From NCBI GenBank assembly GCA_963682175.1, contig OY821775.1:35214053-35278052 (forward strand): a stretch of 64,000 nucleotides of DNA, given 5' to 3'. The notes under the pieces were generated by a model, which did not search any database, was not told the origin of the DNA, and saw nothing but the letters and a program-made list of their open reading frames with translations. Shown in pieces: positions 53,581 through 63,915 of the stretch (the stretch's first letter is position 1; every line of letters begins with the position of its first letter). This DNA comes from Triglochin maritima. Taxonomy: Eukaryota > Streptophyta > Magnoliopsida > Alismatales > Juncaginaceae. Made by a program: the position numbers and the translations under genes.

Positions 53581-55644
53581 TGAAGGGAATGTGTTCTAAA
53601 AGTTTTACTTTTAAATGTCAATTATTATGAATTGAATGAGAAATCATTTTGTTCCTTGTTTATGTTATTCGTCTTTTGGAAGTGTTAAGGAAGAGGCTCT
53701 TGGTCCTTAACCGTAGAGCTCTAAAAGATATTGGTCTACATAAAACAAAAGATATTCGCAATCATGGTAATTAACATGGAACATTAATTACCGAGTTAAG
53801 ATTGTCGTGTTGGTCATAGATCATTGTAGCTCTACAAGTAAGTGACAACACGGGTATACAAAAGAGGAAAATATTACTTTTTGTATACTGTGTCTTTGGT
53901 CCTTTGATATGAGACTTATATCTAATCACTTAAGGAATACTTAATTAGATCAGTGTCTTGAACTATCGATCAGTGTAGTGTAAATGCATTGATTGGTTAA
54001 GTACAACTTTTGTTGGAGAAGATAGTTAGTCAAAAGATTATCATTGCCCCTCTTAATTGAGTGATGATATTAGTGGGCCCCTTGATAAAGCAAAGTTATA
54101 ATGTGCACAATGTGATTTGAGTTAAATCACATATTTATAACTAGCTTAAAGAGATCAAGAAATGAATACTAATACAAAGATGACACAATACTACTTTGTG
54201 TGTATTCTCAATATCATGAGGCAAGGGACGGACACAAGTGGTGCACTCCATCACTAAATGGATCGGGTTTTGGTTCGAGTGGAATTAAGACATCTAACTA
54301 ATTGGGAGCTATAATGTGTAGCTAGATACCGCTTATAGCTTGTGATATTAAGCTCTTAATATCACTGCCAACTTAGTTTAGATCCTCCCATAGGTCACAC
54401 CGCAAAAACCGTGAAACAAGATGCTTGATTTTTGGTTCATATGATGTGTCGGGTTTCTCATAGAAAATATGACACATGTGGTGAACAAGTAAAATCAATT
54501 ATGTTGTATATATAACATAATTAGAATCATGATAAATTCATATGAGATTCATATATTTTGGGGTGCAATAATTTATTGTTGCATAGGATAATATATTGCA
54601 TAAGTTGTGAATTTGCTAAAACCCCCAAGTTCAAATTTTGTTGGAAATAAATCCAAAATTTGAAATAGGCAAAATCGGGTAGAAGTTCGGTAATCCGTTG
54701 AGGTTCGGTCGACCGAAGGATCTATGGATCGGTCAACCGAACGTGGAACGGATAATCGTAATTGATTGACCGAACTTGACCAAAGTGCCTGGAACTTTGG
54801 TACGGTGTACCGAACCAAAATCGGTCGACCGAATAATATTAAGTTCCGATATTTTCGGTTAACCGAATGGCACTCGGTCTTAGACGAGAATTCGTCCGAT
54901 CGGTTAAGGAGAATTTTTCCCTTTAAGAATCAGTCATCCGTCTAGTACTCGGTCAACCAATCGTGACATATTCGGTTAACCGAATGGGTCTCGGTCAACC
55001 GAACAGCGATTGATTTTCTGCCTTTGATTATTAAGAGATTAATTTGATTGATGGTTGGATTAGCTCCAAACTTGGTCAAACGTTTTGTGGGTGCATGTAA
55101 TACATGAAGGAATTAATTTATGAGAGAAAATATAAAGAAAAAACGTGGCTAAAGAATAGCCATGATTAAGAGTAAGATTGGAACCTATAAATAGGTCCTT
55201 ATTCTCCCTAATTGTTACACACAATTCAATAATTATTTTCTCTCTTAATTCACCACAAAAACCCACGAAAATTCTCTTAGTTTTCTAAGTCTTTGGAAGG
55301 AGAAATCTCAGAGGCTAAGGAAGGGGTTTGTAGCTAGATTCTAAGCTTGTTTGGAGATCGATTGGCTAGCTCCTTTCTCTCCAACCTTGTTTAGGGTTTC
55401 GGTGAACACTCGGAGGCATCCGGCGCGGCGAGAAGCATCCCCAACGTCTCCGAATCTTCAAGAAGTTTTTGAGAACTTCTAGGTATGAATTTCGGAGCCC
55501 TCGTTTGTTTTAATAGACTTTTGAAACTAGATGTTAAAACAAACTGATGCATGCATGAAATAAATCAAAGAAAATTGTAATTGATCCTTATTATACATAA
55601 AAATTTCGAAAATATATATGTATAATTAAACATGAAATCCTACA
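53581..55644 (+). mobile_element. LTR2 of copia array Q
   Basis: The 2,064-bp LTR is about 99.5% identical to LTR1 outside one indel region: a 60-bp deletion at 53889 between short TACTG repeats and a 1-bp insertion in the preceding T-run. The palindrome cluster is at 54704-55002 and the TATA box at 55185-55193. It is followed by a second PBS (55646-55657). Confidence 0.9.
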
Positions 55645-57427
55645 GTGGTATCAGAGCTTAGGGTTCAATTTTCTCATGATTTATGGCTGTAAACAAATCT
55701 AGTTTACCATCTAGGATTTAAACAATTCGTTTTACCGTTTTTTCGGTCTTTAAATGTTTGTTGAAATAATTCTTTATAATAATTCGTTTTAAATGTTTTG
55801 AATGTTTAAAACATGACATATAATTATTAGAATTATGATTTAGACATAAGTCTAACTTGCAATAATTTCGTTTTAAGTATAAACGATTATTTTGTAAGAG
55901 AATCAACAAAACCGAAAAACTGCGATTCATCTTTCCATTGGAAATTGGATGGACAGCGGTTCATAATTAATTTGTGAACTATGGATGTATGAAAAATGTT
56001 TTTAATGGATTTCAAAATATTTTTCAAAGAATTGTTGAGAATTCTGGATGATTGATAAATTAGATTCTGTAGTTTGTAGCAATTGCGTGCATGGATGCTT
56101 GAGTTGCTTTGCAGGATTGTGAGTTTATATGTTCCAAATCAGACACTACAAATGTATGTAATTATTATTATACAGGGGCTTATGTATGTAAAAGCCATAT
56201 TCTCTATTTTCTATCTTTAGAATTGCATTTGCATGTGAGAGGTTTTTACATAGGACTTGCACTAGTTTGTTTTTATCGAATGTGAGGAGCATGTTTATTT
56301 TTCTGTAAAATCTACATCTCCGGTGCAAGAGGAAGTCGCCGCTGTAGCACATTGATCGAGGATCGAGGATCAGGGATCGAAGATCAAGGATCGAAGATCA
56401 AGGATCAAAGGGAACATATAAACGCACGCGATATGGATTGTGTGAATGTTTAATTTCTGTTTTTATAATTTCTGCTATGCATGTGATGAATGGTGAATGT
56501 TAGGATGTGTATAAATTTTAATATGCATGATAAACTAAAATTCAAAATCACATGTTGATAAATGAAATTGTCCAACAAAAATTAAGATTAATTTTTCCTT
56601 CTTATTTCATCCACTAGCAGCCATTGATCGAGGGATACTCTGCTCGCCCTTAGCGGGAGATAGCTCCCTCTATCTTTGGGAATAGTGGGAGATATAAAGG
56701 TTGTCTGTTGTTGTGCCACAGTTAAATATATGAGGTGTGTTTCACCCTAGTGAACCCCAAGTATGTTTAGTTGTGAATACAATAGATAAACGTATCTCGT
56801 ATCAAATGAAAATAAGTTTTCTTAACATTACCTAGAGCCCTCGCTCGGTTTTGGGAAAAAGTTTTTCTTACGAGGATAAGTCGCATTCCCTCATAATTAA
56901 AACGACAAGAGTCACAAAAGTTTGAAGATGCTAAATGTTGCTAAAATTCAAAAAGGTTGTGATTAGAAAATGTTTTTCTTACCTTGATGTTGTAATGTAT
57001 TCGATAGCCCTTAGCTAGTCTATATTACAATTGATGGGATCTTGGATTACTGCATTTACGGGCAAGATTTTATTTGCAGTATTTACATCATATTCGATAT
57101 ATATGTATGTATTAAAACATAAAATTGGCATTAAAACCTATATAATTTATTTTGTAGAAATGTCAAATATCCAACCAATTGTGCGATCTATGATCGAAAA
57201 GAACCCTTTGCAAAATGATGGCTCAAACTTCATGAAATGGCAACTCAATCTTAATATCGTGTTGAGGTTTGAAAAACTGTCTCATATTTTGGATGGTGAA
57301 ATCCCAAAATTAAATGAGAACGCAACCGATAAAGAGAAAGAGGCGATAGCCAAGTGGGAAGACCAAGAGAACCAAGTTCACGGTCTTATACTAGCATCCA
57401 TGGGTGACTCGCTTCAAGCGAAATAAC
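55645..57427 (+). mobile_element. Second, truncated internal region of copia array Q
   Basis: It repeats 48245-50027 at offset 7,400 with about nine substitutions: PBS, leader with the heptamer array (56354-56409) and the gag start (57160-57426, truncated). It ends at the junction to LTR3 within GAAATAACTCAA. The first internal copy and LTR1 share GAAATAAxTCAA there, so the deletion joined short homologies. Confidence 0.9.
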
Positions 57428-57507
57428 TCAAAGAAAATTGTAATTGATCCTTATTATACATAAAAATTTCGAAAATATATATGTGTAGTTAAACATGAAA
57501 TCCTACA
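57428..57507 (+). mobile_element. LTR3 of copia array Q, last 80 bp
   Basis: It matches 48165-48244 with two substitutions and ends in ATCCTACA, immediately followed by the TSD GGATC. Confidence 0.9.
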
Positions 57508-57512
57508 GGATC
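57508..57512. other. Target-site duplication of copia array Q, right
   Basis: GGATC matches 46117-46121 exactly. Confidence 0.9.
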
Positions 57513-58090
57513 GTCCTATGTGGAGATGTGGGGAAAGGAGTACGTGATAGTGTAAGTCATCATAGGCAATGATGCACGAAACATGACTTTGGAGAATTAC
57601 GACCAACTAGAAGAAAATAATAAATAAATAAATAATTTAAAATTGTAATGCAAATAAGAACCTTAATGGATTTTACACTTTGTATCACTTGAGGATGTTG
57701 AGGTTGCCCATGTCTTTTACTTAAGTCCTTAATTAACTTGCACGAATGATTCATTAGGCTAGCTGTGTGTAATGGATACATAGAGAGTCGGCTCGTAGTA
57801 TTACCGTGTCCAATTATCAACAAAAATGAGTCCATCGAGTCGAGTTTCTAGGTTAACTGATGCATAAATGTTCGGATTTTATGTGTGTATCTGCTGAAAA
57901 TCCTCATGAGACAACACTCCTCCTCCTTGGTGACAAGCAGGTTTAACAGCTTGTTGCACGTGCTAAGTGCAACCGTGATTCCTACGAAAGTGAGTTAGGA
58001 TTTTCCTGTGTTTTTGTATGTTTTCCTTTCCTTCATTTTTCTCTTTCTTTGTTTTGCTGAAGACTAACAAAAGATAAGGGTGGGGGTATT
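57513..58090 (+). other. Conserved non-coding 3' region and polypurine tract of B
   Basis: It continues the block interrupted at 46121 and aligns with J (35260-35640, minus). It ends with the terminal polypurine tract GATAAGGGTGGGGGTA (58073-58088) just before the LTR. Confidence 0.7.
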
Positions 58091-58470
58091 TGATTAGTAG
58101 CATATCATGCGTCATATTCATGCTATCTATCCTTTTTTTACCCCAATATTGTGCAACTCGAGTTTTTTTGGTAGTGTTTCAGGAATGAGCTAATAAAGAA
58201 GAGGAATGGAGCAAAAAGGACCTAAATGTAAACAAGTATGGACTGATTTGTAATGCACAAGGACTGGATCGTAAATCAGGACATACCCAAGTGCAAAACC
58301 AGAGGGACCTAATTGTGAATTGTAAAATATGGTGACATATGACTTGAATTGGATTAGTATTTTGCCAATTAAACTCACAGTTATTCGAACTAGAAGACTA
58401 GGACTTCACCCCATGTGCAAATGAAGCCATAAAGCGGGATACAAAATTTCAGAACGATTGGATCCATTTA

Positions 58471-58487
58471 ATCCGCCACCGGCGGAT
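58471..58487. repeat. GC-rich hairpin upstream of B 3' LTR TATA box
   Basis: ATCCGCC-ACC-GGCGGAT is a perfect 7-bp inverted repeat, about 128 bp before the TATA box. Confidence 0.8.
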
Positions 58488-59058
58488 CAAAATGGTCCAA
58501 ATGGTCTCCAATTTTGGTTGGTGTTCGGGTTGTTGGGTCAGAGCATTCCTGGACTATCAGTTGTGATTAAGAGCCACCCGACGATTCCCAGATTAATCCT
58601 AACCATGGATTAGTCTATATATACCATTGTACTCCCTCCTCTCCACCTCTTCTTCCTCCTTCCCCCATTAGAGTAGGTTTTAGTAGTGTAATAAGGGGGG
58701 TTGGAGAGGAACAAACCTTGTCTTTTATTTTCTTAATCTCGTTTTGTTCCTGTTTATTGTGTTGATGTTTTCCTTTGATGCCATTTCTTTTATGTTCTTT
58801 TTTTTTAATCTAGTCTTCTACATTTCTTTCATGGGTTTATGTGTTTTTATGCTTTCTTTAGTGTAGAGATGAGAAGAGAGTATGGCCCATGGGGATGGAG
58901 AAGAAGGTGATTTGATCATGTGATGGATTAGTGTGTGTGTGTAAATCCTAATACTTTGAGTCTTACATGATTTCCATAACCATCTAATGGGATTTCACTT
59001 TTATCATTGATTTGCTAATGATCTTGAATGACACTTAGCACATGCTTAGATTAGTGGG

Positions 59059-59063
59059 CCTAT
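59059..59063. other. Target-site duplication of solo LTR M, left
   Basis: CCTAT is repeated at 60170-60174. Uninterrupted relatives read GGCCTATTTTATGG here (41899 in B's other LTR; 7542 in A reads GACCTATTTTATGG). Confidence 0.95.
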
Positions 59064-59439
59064 TGTTGGCTTTTTGGCCTTAATCTATGTTTTGATGATG
59101 TAATCAACCAAATCTTAATTATAATCAATATAGACTAGCACACATGTTGCATAACATATATATTGCATTTTTCTATCTTCTACAGTTGATCAAGACTCAA
59201 GGAAGAAAGGAAATCAAGTCAAGACATGTAATAAAGCTCATTTGAAGACATGTAATCTTGATTTATTTTTAGTCTTAGGAACTTTTTGTAATTGAGCATA
59301 CTTGATATAAAACCACTCACATACACACTAGGTTCCATATAGAAGTCACACACAAACTTTCACATCAATTGGACTAAAATAGATCACCCAAACTAGAATC
59401 GGAAAAACACTTAAACCAATCATCACTGCCAGAACCATA

Positions 59440-59910
59440 TCGGTCGACCGGTTTCAGACCTTCGGTCAACTGTTTGTTCCTTTAATCAAATAGTGTTTTC
59501 TACCACCCGATCGGTCGATCAGGTAAACATATTTTCCTGACCGTTAGACCTTTCGTATTATAGCAACGGTCGTATTCGAATTATTCACCCAAACCCCAAA
59601 ATAAAAATGTCTATCGTTCGGCCGTGGACCATGTTTCGGTCGATCGAACATAAATGTCTCGACAAACCACAAATGCCTAGAAGTTTCTGATCGACCGTGG
59701 ACCTTGTTTCGGTCGACCAATATGATCTTGTTTGTCAACCCCGTAGAGTCTGGAAGTTTATGGTCGACAAAACCGTTCTCGGTGTTCGATCGTTAACTTA
59801 AGTGTACCAAAGTTATAGCCTATTCTGTTTGACCGTTCCCTTATTGGTCAACCAAACATTGTTCAAAATTGCCAACCGGTCGACTGTTCTACCCAATTTG
59901 GTCGACCGAA
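59440..59910. repeat. TCGGTCGACCGA-like palindrome cluster in solo LTR M
   Basis: Sites include TCGGTCGACCGG (59440), TTCGGTCAACTG (59461), GATCGGTCGATC (59509), TTCGGTCGATCGAA (59635), TCGGTCGACCAA (59709), CCGGTCGACTG (59877) and TTGGTCGACCGAA (59898), with more half sites. Confidence 0.8.
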
Positions 59911-60004
59911 TTTGTTCTGAATTTGGTCCTGCGGGTTTCTGGTTTGTGAATCTTACACAAACCTTATCTAACTTATCCCCAACGGCTATAACACCTTAGG
60001 AACT

Positions 60005-60013
60005 TATAAATAG
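60005..60013 (+). promoter_or_regulatory. TATA box of solo LTR M
   Basis: TATAAATAG lies about 95 bp after the last palindrome-type site. Confidence 0.6.
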
Positions 60014-60169
60014 GTGTTCCCTTGAGTTTGTGTCATCTTTCTGGTTTGCCTTGTATTCTTTACTTGCTTGCTTTATTATTAATTTCCGCTGCATCTTTGA
60101 TTGTTAAGAAAATAGAGTTTGTTTAGGGTTAAAATCGATTAGAACTAAGCCACATTTCACGATCCTACA

Positions 60170-60174
60170 CCTAT
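60170..60174. other. Target-site duplication of solo LTR M, right
   Basis: CCTAT matches 59059-59063. Confidence 0.95.
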
Positions 60175-60716
60175 TTTATGTGCAATTATGAGGTTAGGAT
60201 AAGAATGAAGTGGAAGAAGGAAACAAGACATGTGCATGCATGTGCTCGAGTTGGCTTTATCTAAATTAATATCTTGTATGTATTAATGATTGTGATAAAT
60301 GTTATTTCATGTGGAGACAGTTGGATTTGAGTCATTTTGCATGTGAAATATTAGCTTCGTTTCAATTATTGTCTTGTATGTTTTAATGATAAGGTTTTAT
60401 CTTATTTCATGTGGAGGCAAAGTTGGAATTGAGTTTTATAGATTTCATGTATGACATATTTTGATGAGCATATTTGAACACACACAACATACATTTTTGT
60501 ATTCACATTCTTTCTCTACCCCCTAAGGGGTTTAGTTTTATTGCTTATTTTCCGATTTCGTTTGCATTGTAGTGTAGTTTGGATCACATCTCTCTCTTTT
60601 TCTCCCCCACTCGAGTATCGTGAATCAAACGCACACATGCTCCCTTTGGAACGACTCGTATTTGCCACTACTTCAACCGGGTCATGCACTTGCAGTTTTT
60701 TTAGCAGATTCAATCA

Positions 60717-61013
60717 ACGGTCATGATAGTATGCTGCAATTTACATTGATATATCTTGATATTAAATGATCCTTGGGTAACTTACCTTCTTTTGCTTGCC
60801 GAGTGCTTTAATTTTTTCATTTCATTCAAAATATTCTTGTATTTGCGAAAGAAAGTGTTTTGTGAGTTTTGCGTATGTTAAGCACATACAAAACGTTTGA
60901 AAAGGTAAAGGAAAAAAGGTAACTTCCATAATCGACTTGAACGTGATGCATTAAAATATCTAGTAAAACCACTTTAGGTCTTATCTTGTCGTAAGGATGT
61001 ACCTATTGGATTA
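60717..61013 (+). mobile_element. B-family internal fragment following an LTR
   Basis: It aligns with the conserved non-coding region at about 45516-45790 of B, with GGTCATGxTAGTxTGCTGC, GCGAAAGAAA and GTCGTAAGGATG. It starts directly at the LTR end without PBS, leader or gag. It is cut by copia G at 61014. Confidence 0.75.
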
Positions 61014-61382
61014 ATCTAGGATTAATAAGATATTTGCCCAAAGCACTGACACATGGTGCGTCCCTATTGGACTACACATTTAGGGTTTAGGGTGGAGCCA
61101 TCTATATAAGGAGGGGAGCCTCCCATTGGAGAGATGGATCTCATGTGCAAAACCCTAGCCTCCACCGTAACCTAGCCGCCACCTCCCTCTCCCTCAAATC
61201 CGTCCCTTCCACCAAGTAGGACTCTTGGGTTGTGGATTTGTTCTTCTTCTCCAAGAGAGTAGAAGATCAACCGGTGCTCAAGAAGACTCCGTGAGGTGAT
61301 CGTCGAATCTTCTTCCGCTGCCAAAGGTTCTCTCCACCAAAGGTAAATCCGAATCTGTAGCCTAAATCGTAGTTTGCTAACA
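61014..61382 (+). mobile_element. 5' LTR of copia G
   Basis: The 369-bp LTR starts TATTGGATTAATC, ends GCTAACA and is followed by the PBS. It aligns throughout with the LTR of copia C (18878-19258). A TATA box CTATATAAG lies at 61102-61110. Confidence 0.85.
61102..61110 (+). promoter_or_regulatory. TATA box of copia G LTR
   Basis: CTATATAAG is conserved with copia C. Confidence 0.6.
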
Positions 61383-61383
61383 T

Positions 61384-61395
61384 TGGTATCAGAGC
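61384..61395 (+). other. Primer-binding site, initiator tRNA-Met (copia G)
   Basis: TGGTATCAGAGC begins two bases after the LTR end. Confidence 0.95.
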
Positions 61396-61479
61396 ATGCT
61401 GAAAAATGCGCAATTTTCTAAAAATGTGTAGTCTAAATCGACTTAATAAATCGTAGTTTTTCAGCAAGCTCTGATACTA
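61384..61479. repeat. Inverted repeat containing the PBS of copia G
   Basis: The 23 bases 61384-61406 (PBS plus downstream) pair with 61457-61479 at 21 of 23 positions around a 50-base loop. A direct repeat CTGAAAAATGCGCA at 61399 and near 61515 brackets the extra segment. Confidence 0.85.
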
Positions 61480-62744
61480 AATCGTAGTCTAAATCGTAAT
61501 TTTCTTTTCCTTACTGAAAAATGCGCATATATGCTTGTTGTTCTCTTGAAAATTTCGAATTTTTTCTTTCCAATACAAGTAGCATAATTATTGTTGATTA
61601 AATACTTATATTGATTAAGGAAAGATTGGCAAATTCTGAAATTTTTTAGTGCATATTATGGGCTGGAGTTTTGTTGCCTTATAAGTATTTTTTGAATGCT
61701 TTCCTTTGATGCACAAATATGTGTTGATCTCATTTAAGGAATTTCAGATTTTTTGGAATGATAGCATGCATTTCATTTGAAATATTTCCTTTATGATTAA
61801 ATCCACATACATGTGTTGATCTCATTGAGGATTTTTTCCGGATTTTTCTTTCCTAACGCGAGTAGGATAATTTTTACGCTCTCATGATTATGTTGATTGG
61901 GGAAAGAAAAGAAAATTTCTGTTTTGAGATACTATTATGGAGATTGATTGGTATTTCCATATACGTTTTTCTTATGCTCCATATATGCGTTGTTTCCTTA
62001 TATATTACTTCCTTTTTATTTGGAAGTAGTGTACACTTTATTCATGCGTGTGATTGTGCTAATGTATGGAAAGATTGCGCTTGTATGGTATGAATGGTGT
62101 GAATGGATGCTGATTTATTTTTGTTGCCTTATTGAGAGTTGAGCGTAATTTCATTCATTCATTTCCATTTGCAATAGATATCGCAATGGGTTGTAATATT
62201 TATGGACTGTAATAATTATGGACTGTGGACTGTTTATTGCCCTAGGGAGACGAGGGGCTCCTTTATTTTTATTATTGCGATATTATTGCTATAAGGCTTA
62301 TGCAGGTTCCCATCTACAGTGCTAAATCCCTATGGGGGATCCTTAGCTCGATATGGAAGTAATGTAGCAATTAGTTTCTGTGTGATCTTGATTGGAATGT
62401 TCTGAAAGAAAGGGTTTTTGGAACTTGCATGCCTAGTGGGAGTTGCAAGGTAGAAGTGTTTTGTGTAAACCACCTTGCAACCGGCGGATAATTATTTATT
62501 GCTGCCGATTTGCCATGATTTATACGTTTCTTTAGGGTTATTAAATCATGATGGACTGCAATATATGAATTGGTAAAATAGCTTTATTAACTATTTCATG
62601 AGGATTTGATCGAACGCTTTATGTTTTCCTTTGGTCTGAATGCTATAGTTATTAAGTTAGTTAATTTCTTTATGACTACTGCGGCTCGTTGTATTTTATG
62701 CTAGAACTCATGTATCATTTTGTGGTTTTTTGTCCTAGATTTTT
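61480..62744 (+). other. Leader of copia G
   Basis: This non-coding sequence aligns with the leader of copia C, with one copy of the 91-bp unit and a conserved hairpin at 62442-62481. Two overlapping short frames at 61884-62142 are Leu/Ile/Cys-rich by base composition and show no conserved motif. Confidence 0.6.
62442..62481. repeat. Leader hairpin of copia G
   Basis: GTTGCAAGGT (62442-62451) pairs with ACCTTGCAAC (62472-62481) over 10 bp around a 20-base loop. The counterpart in copia C has a 9-bp stem. Confidence 0.85.
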
Positions 62745-63915
62745 ATGGCTGCTTCCAAAAGCATTGTCGCTGATCTGACTCGAGGAGATAAACTCAATGA
62801 CAGAAATTACGATATGTGGCATCGTAAAATTGAGTATCTCTTAGAGGATCAGGACATGTTAGAAAATATAACCCAACCTATGTCTCCTCCCGAGGAGGGG
62901 AACACTGCGCAGCATCGCAGAAATATGGATGTCTATAATGCATGGAAAAAGAAAGATCGTATTGCACGCATTACAATTCTGAGTTCGATGCGAGATGATC
63001 TGTTACTGCGGTTCGAAAAATTGCGAACTGCAAAGGCCTTGTAGGAATCTATGAAATTTCAGTACGGAGTGACCTCCGTCACAAAGGCCCGCCAGCTTGG
63101 GCTCATGTTTGATGGGTATAATATGCGCCAAGGTCACACGATGAGGCAGCATATTACCGCAATGTCAAACATGATAAGCGAGCTGAGCGCTGCCGGTCGT
63201 GATAAGACCGTTGAGGAGTGTCTGCTCTCATCAGATCATTGCCTTCGAAGAGTTGGGAGCATATGAAGGTCCATCTGACTCATGCTGATGATATCAGGAC
63301 ATTTGACCAGGCCACAAAACACCTAGAGCTTGAGGAGGACCGCATGCTTGCGGAAGCCCCTCTAACTGAAGTGTTTGCTGCTGAAGCTGGCGCTCCTTGG
63401 AGGAGTGCAGTTTTTAAGCGCAAAAGAGATAGAGCTCAGGGTTTTAAAGGCAAGAAGGGTGCAAATAAAAACAAAACAGAAAACAAAGCTGGAAAGAAAC
63501 GATCTCGAGGATCCAGAGGTGGGAAAGATAAGTCTAATATGACTTGGTTTAACTGCCGAAAGACTGGACATTTTGCTCGTGAGTGCACTGTGAAAAAGGT
63601 AATTACTGTGTGTAATCCCACGAATTGTAACGTGACTAGTTCTGTGATGCTCACTGATCATTCTCCTGTTTGGATTGTGGATTCAGGTGCCACGGACCAC
63701 GTGACAAAGGATCGTTCTGCCTTTGTGGAATGTCGTCGTGTTCCAAGTGGGAGGCAAATAAACATGGCAAACAACACTAGCATTGAAGTTCTTAGAGTTG
63801 GCACATGCAAAGTGGCTTTGCGAAATGGTCGGATCCTATTACTTCACGACGTGTTGTATGCACCAGCTATACGGCAAAATATTATTTCTGTTGTTGTTTT
63901 GATGAGACATGGTTA
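62745..63915 (+). pseudogene. Copia gag and protease pseudogene (G)
   Basis: It begins MAASKSIVADLTRGDKLNDR. A TAG stop at 63042 replaces the Trp of ALWEAVKF in C. A second break near 63215 is a 4-bp loss relative to C in the DEEQVSAL codons. From about 63225 the frame continues to HMKVHLTHADDI and a basic region. The zinc knuckle reads WFNCRKTGHFAREC, so its first Cys is lost. The protease motif VDSGATDHV (about 63678) and LLLHDVLYAP are intact. The element cannot make a normal Gag. Confidence 0.85.

Larger units (their letters stand above)
46122..57507 (+). mobile_element. Copia array Q: three LTRs, one target-site duplication
   Basis: The structure is LTR1 (46122-48244), internal region with gag-pol remnants, LTR2 (53581-55644), a second partial internal region (PBS, leader and gag start, to about 57427), then the last 80 bp of LTR3 (57428-57507). 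Termini are TG and CA, with GGATC on both sides. The second internal copy and LTR2 match the first at constant offset 7,400 except for a 59-bp net deletion in LTR2. All pol genes are broken. Confidence 0.9.
59064..60169 (+). mobile_element. Solo LTR of copia family M
   Basis: The 1,106-bp LTR runs from TGTTGGCTTTTTGG to ATCCTACA, flanked by CCTAT on both sides, with no internal region. It is related to the M 3' LTR fragment at 40744. A cluster of TCGGTCGACCGA-like sites lies at 59440-59910 and a TATA box at 60005-60013. Solo LTRs arise by recombination between the two LTRs of one insertion. Confidence 0.95.
41331..60716 (+). mobile_element. Gag-only LTR element B with nested insertions
   Basis: B has a 5' LTR (41331-42451), tRNA-Asp PBS (42457-42474), leader, gag remnant, tail ORF, conserved non-coding 3' region, terminal polypurine tract (58073-58088) and 3' LTR (58091-60716). 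Removing copia Q and one TSD joins 46121 to 57513 and restores the sequence seen in A. The internal region is then about 4.2 kb and has no RT, RNase H or integrase. This fits the TR-GAG class of non-autonomous plant elements, presumably mobilised by enzymes of a related full-length element. Confidence 0.75.
58091..60716 (+). mobile_element. 3' LTR of element B with nested solo LTR
   Basis: It starts TGATTAGTAGC after the polypurine tract and ends GATTCAATCA. Without the nested solo LTR and one TSD it is about 1.5 kb, close to LTR A. It contains a hairpin at 58471-58487 and a TATA box at 58615-58623. Confidence 0.85.

Noticed and set aside
53349..53621. A 90-codon minus-strand frame before Q LTR2.
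   Set aside because: It is antisense to the end of copia pol and crosses the polypurine tract into the LTR.
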